Assembly: GCF_004570385.1 (NCBI RefSeq)
Contig: NZ_SPQL01000002.1
Coordinates: forward strand, 1 to 64,000
Origin: Blastococcus sp. CT_GayMR19
Lineage (GTDB): Bacteria > Actinomycetota > Actinomycetes > Mycobacteriales > Geodermatophilaceae
Length of the DNA stretch: 64,000 bases
Direction: 5' to 3'
Made by a program: the position numbers and the translations under genes. Below, in pieces: positions 59,011 to 64,000 of the stretch (within the stretch, counting starts at the first letter, position 1; each line of letters begins with the position of its first letter). Under the pieces are notes generated by a model that was not told the origin of the DNA, searched no databases, and worked only from the letters and a program-made list of their open reading frames with translations.

Positions 59011-59930
59011 TCGTCGCCTCCGGACTCACCAAGACCTACGGCTCGAAGACCGCGGTCGACGGCATCAGCTTCACCGTCGAGCCCGGCCGGGTCACCGGCT
59101 TCCTCGGGCCCAACGGCGCCGGGAAGTCGACCACCATGCGGATGGTCCTCGGCCTCGACCGCCCCACCGCGGGCAGCGTGACCGTCAACGGCCGCCGGTA
59201 CGCCGACTCCCCCGCACCGCTCCGCGAGGTCGGCGCGCTGCTGGAGGCCAAGGCCGTCCACCCCGGCCGGTCGGCGCGGAACCACCTGCGCTGGCTGGCC
59301 GCGACCAATGGCATCCCCGTCGGACGCGTCGACGAGGTGCTCGATCTCGTCGGCCTGACCGAGGTCGCCCGCCAGCGGGTGGGCAAGTTCTCGCTCGGCA
59401 TGGGCCAGCGGCTCGGCATCGCCGTCGCCCTGCTCGGCGACCCGCGCGTCGTCGTCCTCGACGAGCCGGTCAACGGCCTGGACCCCGAGGGCATCCGCTG
59501 GGTCCGCAATCTCGCCCGCCGCCTGGCGGCCGAAGGCCGCACGGTGTTCGTCTCCAGCCACCTCATGTCCGAGATGGCACTGACCGCGGACCACCTGGTG
59601 GTCATCGGCCGCGGCCGGGTGCTCGCCGACTGCTCGATGTCGGACTTCATCGCCGAGCACGCCGCCTCCTACGTGCTGGTGCGCAGCCCGCAGCGCGGGG
59701 AGGTCGCCGACGTCCTGCGCCGGCACGGCCTCGACGTCGCGGTGCACGAGGACGACGAACTCCGCGTGCAGGGCCTCGACGCGCCGTCCATCGGCGAGCT
59801 CGTCGGCAAGAACGGCCTCTACCTGCACGAGCTGACCCTCGTCCGCTCCTCCCTGGAGGACGCCTTCATGACCTTGACCGCCGACAGCGTGGAGTACCAC
59901 GCCGCCACTCCTGCAGGGATCGCCCGATGA
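59007..59930 (+). CDS. ABC exporter ATP-binding protein
   Basis: The 307-aa ATPase begins MIVASGLTKTYGSKTAVDGI, with Walker A GPNGAGKST, signature FSLGMGQRL, Walker B VVVLDEPVNGLDPEG and H-loop VSSHLMSEM. It belongs to the exporter class often linked to bacitracin/lantibiotic-type or daunorubicin-type permeases. It overlaps the leader ORF upstream and the permease downstream by 4 bp each. Control by the 11-bp direct repeats suggests induction by a two-component system, perhaps under envelope stress (inference). Confidence 0.93.
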   Translation: MIVASGLTKTYGSKTAVDGISFTVEPGRVTGFLGPNGAGKSTTMRMVLGLDRPTAGSVTVNGRRYADSPAPLREVGALLEAKAVHPGRSARNHLRWLAATNGIPVGRVDEVLDLVGLTEVARQRVGKFSLGMGQRLGIAVALLGDPRVVVLDEPVNGLDPEGIRWVRNLARRLAAEGRTVFVSSHLMSEMALTADHLVVIGRGRVLADCSMSDFIAEHAASYVLVRSPQRGEVADVLRRHGLDVAVHEDDELRVQGLDAPSIGELVGKNGLYLHELTLVRSSLEDAFMTLTADSVEYHAATPAGIAR

Positions 59931-60760
59931 CCATGACCCCGATCTCCCGGACCGTCGAGCTCGACCCGAACCGGAACGTCCCGGGGATCCGGCGGCCCGG
60001 GTTCTCCGACACGCTCCGGGCCGAGTGGATCAAGTTCTGGACCGTCCGGTCGACGCAGTGGTCGGTGGCCACGCTGTTCGTCATGGGCGCGGGCCTCACC
60101 GTGCTGGTCTGCTGGGCCGCCGCCGGGGAGCTGGCCAGCGAGACGGCCGACGAGGCAGCGGCCGCCTTCGTCACCTGGGGCCTGATGCTCGCCCAGATCG
60201 CCGCCGTCGTCCTGGGTGCGATGGTCGTGACCAGCGAGTACGGCACCGGCATGATCCGGGCCACGCTGGCGGCGACCCCGAGCCGGGGCGCCGTCCTGGC
60301 GGCCAAGGCCCTGGTCCTCACCACGACCCTGTTCGTCGTGGGCACGGCCACCGCCTTCGCCGGCTACTTCGGGGGGAACCCGTTCCTCGAGAACGAGGGC
60401 GTCGGCGTCGCCCTGAGCGACGACGGCGTGCTGCGGGCGATGGTCGGCAGCGGGCTCTACATGGCCGGCCTCGGGCTGTTCGCCGCGGCGGTGGGACTGC
60501 TGGTCCGCCACACGGCTGCCGCGCTGTCGATCGTGCTCGGTCTGGTCTTCGTCGTCGGCAACATGGTGTTCCTCCTCCCCGGCGCCTGGGGCGAGTGGAT
60601 CGGCAAGCTCATGCCGGGCAACGCCGGGTCCGCCGTCTCGTCGGCGGCGTCGTTCAACCCGATGCTGCTCGACCCGTGGGTCGGCTACGCCGTCTTCATC
60701 GGCGAGGTGGCCGTCGTCCTCCTGGCCGGCTACCTCGTCCTCCGCAGCCGGGACGCCTGA
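59927..60760 (+). CDS. ABC-2 type exporter permease
   Basis: The 277-aa protein has a cytoplasmic N-terminus of about 45 residues and then six hydrophobic helices, including VATLFVMGAGLTVLVCW, WGLMLAQIAAVVLGAMVV, ALVLTTTLFVVGTATAFAG and GEVAVVLLAGYLVLRSRD. The segment TSEYGTGMIRATLAATPSRG is typical of the first cytoplasmic loop of this permease class. The ATG overlaps the ATPase stop (ATGA). The export substrate is unknown. Confidence 0.9.
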   Translation: MTMTPISRTVELDPNRNVPGIRRPGFSDTLRAEWIKFWTVRSTQWSVATLFVMGAGLTVLVCWAAAGELASETADEAAAAFVTWGLMLAQIAAVVLGAMVVTSEYGTGMIRATLAATPSRGAVLAAKALVLTTTLFVVGTATAFAGYFGGNPFLENEGVGVALSDDGVLRAMVGSGLYMAGLGLFAAAVGLLVRHTAAALSIVLGLVFVVGNMVFLLPGAWGEWIGKLMPGNAGSAVSSAASFNPMLLDPWVGYAVFIGEVAVVLLAGYLVLRSRDA

Positions 60761-60773
60761 CCGGACGAGCCCG

Positions 60774-60837
60774 TTGCGGGTGTTGTCCCGACATTGCGGG
60801 TGCTGCAGCACGCGCAACGCAGGGACAACACCCGCAA
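60774..60837. repeat. Intergenic compound inverted repeat
   Basis: Perfect 16-bp arms (TTGCGGGTGTTGTCCC with its complement) stand at 60774-60789 and 60822-60837. The centre holds a second palindrome, GTGCTGCAGCAC, flanked by another TTGCGGG copy. It starts 14 bp after the ABC permease stop and can form a double-hairpin terminator, or be a dispersed repeat unit. Its arms differ from those of the repeat at 17432. Confidence 0.75.
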
Positions 60838-60898
60838 TGCGGGGCCCCAGCGCCGCCCCTGTCGTCAGGACGCCGGTCCGGCCAGGCACAGTGGAGGC

Positions 60899-61240
60899 AT
60901 GACCGACCCAGCCGCTGACGGTGCCCGCCGCGCCGAGGAGCTCCTCCGGCTGCTGACCGACGGCGACGAGGAGGGCGCCGGCCTCCTGCTCGACGAACTC
61001 GCCGAGGTGCGCGACCTGGTGTTCGCCGGGGCCGGGCTCACCGCCGTCGCCCGCAGCGAGGCACGCAGCCTGCCCCCCGCGCAGCGCGCCCAGGCCAACA
61101 CCCGTCAGTTGCGGCTCGGCATCCTCCGCGACGCGAACCGCGACGACCCCGCGGGCCTGCGGGTCTGGCTGCGCCAGGCGGCCGACGAGATCCTGCTGAT
61201 CCGGTCCCAGCAGGAGATCGCCGACAGCCTCGCCGGATGA
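60899..61240 (+). CDS. Helical protein (113 aa), unknown
   Basis: The product begins MTDPAADGARRAEELLRLLT and is almost entirely amphipathic helix with Leu/Ala/Glu/Arg, e.g. GAGLLLDELAEVRDLVFAGA and RVWLRQAADEILLIRSQQEI. No cysteines or catalytic motif are seen. GGAGG precedes the ATG at 60899 by 1-2 nt, which is close, and CACAGT (60890-60895) is a possible -10 for a leaderless mRNA. It may be a small regulatory or partner protein; no family was recognised. Confidence 0.65.
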   Translation: MTDPAADGARRAEELLRLLTDGDEEGAGLLLDELAEVRDLVFAGAGLTAVARSEARSLPPAQRAQANTRQLRLGILRDANRDDPAGLRVWLRQAADEILLIRSQQEIADSLAG

Positions 61241-61275
61241 TCCGCACCCCCGCCGCCGGACGAGAACGAAACGCC

Positions 61276-61305
61276 TTGTTGCCGCAACTCCCGCGGCTCT
61301 AGCCT
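61276..61305 (+). promoter_or_regulatory. Promoter of the SGNH-hydrolase gene (TTGTTG-N18-TAGCCT)
   Basis: TTGTTG (61276-61281) and TAGCCT (61300-61305) are spaced 18 bp apart, predicting a start site at about 61312. The stem GGTCTC-GCCGCT-GAGACC (61312-61329) would form the very 5' end of the mRNA, followed by a GGGGGACGGGGG region before the GTG at 61351. A hairpin at +1 may stabilise or regulate the message. Confidence 0.5.
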
Positions 61306-61350
61306 CCAGCCGGTCTCGCCGCTGAGACCACGGGGGACGGGGGCCCAGGC

Positions 61351-63462
61351 GTGAGCACCAAGGACAGCGGGATGACGCGCGTCCGCAACTTCTTCGATCA
61401 CCCACCCAGCCGTCAGACCCTGTGGTTCCTCGTGAGCGTCGGGCTCCTCTACTGGGGCGCCCGAGGCGGAGCCTCGCGCACGGTGATCATGGGACTGTTC
61501 GTCCTGTACGCGATCGCGGGCACGGTCTGGGTGCGGTCCCAGTACGAGGACTCGCTCGACGGCAGGCGCCACACCCTGCCCCACACCTCGCTGATCGCCA
61601 TCGGCGTACTCGCAGCGGGGCTCGGTGCGGCCGGTTGGTTCCGCGAGCAGAGCCTCGAGACTCTCGTGCTGACGGCGTTGATCCTCTTCTTCGTCGGCCT
61701 CGGGTTCCGGATCGTCGTCCTGCGCCACCGCGAGGACAGGGTCTCCCTCGGAAGATGGGCGCTCGTCGCTGGCGGCGTCAGCTACTTTCTCGGCTGCGCG
61801 GCCTTGGGGCGAGCGCACTGGCTCGTAGCTGCGGTATTGCTTGTCGTGGCGCTCTTCCTGCTCCCTTCTGGGCTGGCGATGCTGTCCGAGGAGGCCATCC
61901 ACCGCAATTGGCGGATCCGGACGCCGCGACAGCGGCTCGTCCGCATGACCCTCGGCGTCGTCGCCTTCGCGCTGATCGCCGTCGCCTCGGCGGATGTCGC
62001 CGACTCTCCGCTGGTCCTGCTGGCGTTCGCGGCCTTCGGCCTCCTCGTCGTGGCGCTGACGTCGTCGACGATGGCCGATGTCGCGGCGGTGCTGGCGTTG
62101 GTCGCCTTCATGGGGATCACACCGAGGCAGGCGGCCCTGCCGCCGGAGCTCACACCCTCGGCCGACCGTTCCAACGTTCTCGTCGCCCTCGGCGACTCCT
62201 ACATGTCGGGCGAAGGGGCAGCGACCTTCTACGAGAGGACCGACGAGGGGGGTGGCAATGGCTGCCGCCGGTCACCGACAGCCTGGGCCGCCGTCGCCGG
62301 CCAGCAAGATCCCTTCGACGGCCTCGACTTCCTTGCCTGCTCAGGCGCGTCGACGTACAACGTGCGCGAACCCATCGCCGCCAGGAGCCCCGGGCCGGAG
62401 ACCCCGAAAGACCCCCGACCGCATGCCCAGGACGGAGAGATCTCGACCCAACTGGCGCAGTACCAAAATCGCGCGGACGCCCGGAAGTACACCCCCCGCC
62501 TGGTCGTGCTCAGCATCGGCGGAAACGACGCAGGCTTCGGGACGATCGGCCAGATGTGCGTGGCGCCGGGCAACTGCGGCACCGAGGCCGCCCTGTGGAA
62601 CGGCGGCCTGGAGCAGGTGGAGGAGTCGCTGCGCGCGACGTACCAGGAGGTCCGGGAGACGTTCGGCCGCACCCCGGTCGCCGTCATCCCGTATCCGGAT
62701 CCCATCTACAACGGCCCCGGGAGCAACTGCGAGCTCATCGCGTTGAGCCCCCGGGAGCGGACCTTCATCGGCGAGTTCCTGGCCGGGCTCAACAACAAGA
62801 TCCGGACGGTCGCCGAGGAGTTCGACTTCTTCTACCTGGTCGAGATGGAAGGCGCCCTGGCGAACTCCGGCCTGCAGCTCTGCGACCCGGTGAACGAGGG
62901 CCGTCCCGGGCTGAACTTCATCGGCCTGCGGTCGGTCAACGGGGACCCGGCACAGCGGTTCAACCCGAGCAACTGGACGCACAACAGCCTGCACCCCAAC
63001 GAGCGGGGGCACGCCGCCATGCTCCGGGTCTTCAAGAACTGGCGGGATGAGGTGGACCCGAAGCCGGGCGACGACCCTGCCTCGGCGCCGGAACCAGGCG
63101 ACCTCCAGGCCGGCGCCGACCAGGCATCGGACCTCCCGGACACCACGGCGGCGTGCGACGTCTACGGCCATCTGACGCCGGACGTGTACAGCAGGGCCGA
63201 CGGTGAGGGTTGCCGCAACCAGGGCTCCGACTGGGCCCTGAAGCAAGTGGGCGTCCAGGCCGGCCTGGTAGGGGTTATCGGGGCACTGGCGGCGGCCGCG
63301 GCGTGGACTGCCAGTGCCGCCTACTTCGGCTGGAGGCGGGCCCGATGGCCTCAGGTTCTCGAGAAGCGTGAGGAGGCCGCGCGTCAGGCGATGGAGCGTG
63401 GGGAGGCCGCGCGGACCGCCAGCGGGACCAGCACCGCGAGCAGTGCCGACGCGAGCACGTAG
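61351..63462 (+). CDS. Membrane-anchored SGNH-family lipase/esterase
   Basis: The 703-aa protein has an N-terminal region with eight or so membrane helices (about residues 22-262), then an SGNH/GDSL hydrolase domain with block I ALGDSYMSGEG, block III SIGGNDAGFG and block V LHPNERGHAAM (the catalytic Ser, Asn/Gly and His). The domain has several extra cysteines and lies outside the membrane. A last transmembrane helix is at about 630-650, followed by an Arg/Glu-rich tail. Possible roles are acylglycerol or cell-wall ester hydrolysis. The 3' end overlaps the convergent MFS gene by about 79 bp. Confidence 0.88.
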   Translation: MSTKDSGMTRVRNFFDHPPSRQTLWFLVSVGLLYWGARGGASRTVIMGLFVLYAIAGTVWVRSQYEDSLDGRRHTLPHTSLIAIGVLAAGLGAAGWFREQSLETLVLTALILFFVGLGFRIVVLRHREDRVSLGRWALVAGGVSYFLGCAALGRAHWLVAAVLLVVALFLLPSGLAMLSEEAIHRNWRIRTPRQRLVRMTLGVVAFALIAVASADVADSPLVLLAFAAFGLLVVALTSSTMADVAAVLALVAFMGITPRQAALPPELTPSADRSNVLVALGDSYMSGEGAATFYERTDEGGGNGCRRSPTAWAAVAGQQDPFDGLDFLACSGASTYNVREPIAARSPGPETPKDPRPHAQDGEISTQLAQYQNRADARKYTPRLVVLSIGGNDAGFGTIGQMCVAPGNCGTEAALWNGGLEQVEESLRATYQEVRETFGRTPVAVIPYPDPIYNGPGSNCELIALSPRERTFIGEFLAGLNNKIRTVAEEFDFFYLVEMEGALANSGLQLCDPVNEGRPGLNFIGLRSVNGDPAQRFNPSNWTHNSLHPNERGHAAMLRVFKNWRDEVDPKPGDDPASAPEPGDLQAGADQASDLPDTTAACDVYGHLTPDVYSRADGEGCRNQGSDWALKQVGVQAGLVGVIGALAAAAAWTASAAYFGWRRARWPQVLEKREEAARQAMERGEAARTASGTSTASSADAST

Positions 63463-64000
63463 GTCCACGGCAGCCCGATCCCCGCGGCGAGGATCCCGAG
63501 ACCGAGGGCGCCGGCGGCGGTGCCGGCGTCGAACGAGGCGTTCCACATCGCGCTCGCCGACGTCGCCCCGCCCTCCCCGGCGCGGGCGAAGGCGGTCAGC
63601 AGCGTCAGGTTCTGCACCGCGCCGAAGCCGGCGCCGAACACCGCGGCCCCCACGAGGACCCAGGCGTCTCCCGCGAGGAGCCCCGCGGCCACGGCGATCA
63701 GCCCGGCCGCTCCGAGGACGAGAGCCAGGGGCAGCAGCCGGCGGCTGCCGAACCGGTCGGCGAGCAGCCCCGCACGCCAGCGCGTCACCGCCCCGGTGAG
63801 CCCGAAGAGCAGCAGGGCCGCCGTCGCCAGTGCGCCATCCGGACGCTCGATGGGCAGGAAGGTGACCAGGCCCCCACCGGCCAGGGTGACCACGAAGAGC
63901 ACGACCGACGGAGCCACCGCGGCCATGGCCGCGATCCGACCGGCCCCGGCCGGACCCCGGACCTCCTGGGGAGGCATCGCGCGAACCAGGGTCGGGACCA
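63384..64000 (-). CDS. MFS transporter, C-terminal half (partial, runs off the window)
   Basis: The frame stays open to the right edge; upstream of the internal ATG at 63977 the reading continues VPTLVRA, so the start lies outside. The visible roughly 205 residues have six hydrophobic segments and the GLLADRFGSRRLLPLALVLG loop, as in the second half of a 12-TM major facilitator. It is most like sugar or drug exporters. The gene converges on the SGNH hydrolase with a long overlap. Confidence 0.82.
   Translation of the reverse strand, partial: VPTLVRAMPPQEVRGPAGAGRIAAMAAVAPSVVLFVVTLAGGGLVTFLPIERPDGALATAALLLFGLTGAVTRWRAGLLADRFGSRRLLPLALVLGAAGLIAVAAGLLAGDAWVLVGAAVFGAGFGAVQNLTLLTAFARAGEGGATSASAMWNASFDAGTAAGALGLGILAAGIGLPWTYVLASALLAVLVPLAVRAASPRSIA

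Noticed and set aside
61312-61350. A c-di-AMP or other known riboswitch before the SGNH hydrolase
   Set aside because: The leader is only about 40 nt with one short stem, and lacks the conserved bases of the riboswitch classes I know.

Overview
The window comes from a very GC-rich actinobacterium. Codon third positions are almost all G or C, GTG starts are common, and many promoters look leaderless. The gene set (FO synthase for coenzyme F420, an NrtR-controlled NAD operon, an accD1-accA1-fadE19-like leucine cluster, an ECF sigma factor with a zinc anti-sigma) fits Actinomycetia. Gene style and GC-rich dispersed repeats suggest the Geodermatophilaceae (Blastococcus, Geodermatophilus or Modestobacter type), but that family assignment is inference. 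It reads as ordinary chromosome: no phage, transposase, plasmid or CRISPR genes were seen.

Layout. 1-5.4 kb: tail of a proline-rich protein, two small membrane proteins, then nrtR divergent from nadA-nadB-nadC (de novo NAD synthesis). 5.6-13.6 kb: DUF4242 protein, PAS-GGDEF-EAL protein, transglutaminase-like protein, split-barrel flavoprotein, a disulfide-type flavoprotein, a ThDP enzyme and a flavin reductase. 13.7-17.4 kb: ECF sigma/anti-sigma, then an ABC exporter whose ATPase and permease genes are joined by three 77-bp tandem repeats that each encode a coupled mini-ORF. 17.5-27.6 kb: FO synthase, two tandem paralogous membrane proteins of an unrecognised family, a TauE-like exporter, small hypotheticals, a cupin, a HAD phosphatase, a membrane GGDEF-EAL protein and a PAP2 phosphatase.

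27.6-33.2 kb: leucine/branched-acid catabolic operon (carboxyltransferase, biotin carboxylase, acyl-CoA dehydrogenase) divergent from its TetR-type regulator, with two matching operators between them. 33.2-44.1 kb: two membrane proteins, oligoribonuclease, tRNA-His, DUF5313 protein, MarR regulator, DUF1801 protein, a chemoreceptor, MoaD-like and BNR-repeat proteins, and an L,D-transpeptidase. 44.2-48.3 kb: tRNA-Lys and a four-gene ion operon (DUF6394 protein, RCK potassium channel, single-lobe solute-binding lipoprotein, CDF transporter). 48.5-48.9 kb: a scar that joins an epimerase gene head to a sugar-ABC permease tail. 49-55.2 kb: an MFS exporter and a complete branched-chain amino-acid type ABC operon (livFGHM plus binding protein). 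55.9-64 kb: secreted metallophosphoesterase and polysaccharide lyase, a flavin monooxygenase, a second ABC exporter with a leader peptide and 11-bp direct repeats, a membrane-anchored SGNH hydrolase, and part of an MFS transporter.

Themes. Control signals can be read well here: overlapping divergent promoters with an operator at nrtR/nadA, paired TetR operators at accD1, a repeated motif near the MarR gene, and about ten start codons that sit 6-10 nt after an extended -10 box without a Shine-Dalgarno. Cyclic-di-GMP turnover is represented by two GGDEF-EAL proteins plus Orn. One of these proteins shares an uncommon histidine-bearing membrane module with the chemoreceptor, which points to a common sensory input.
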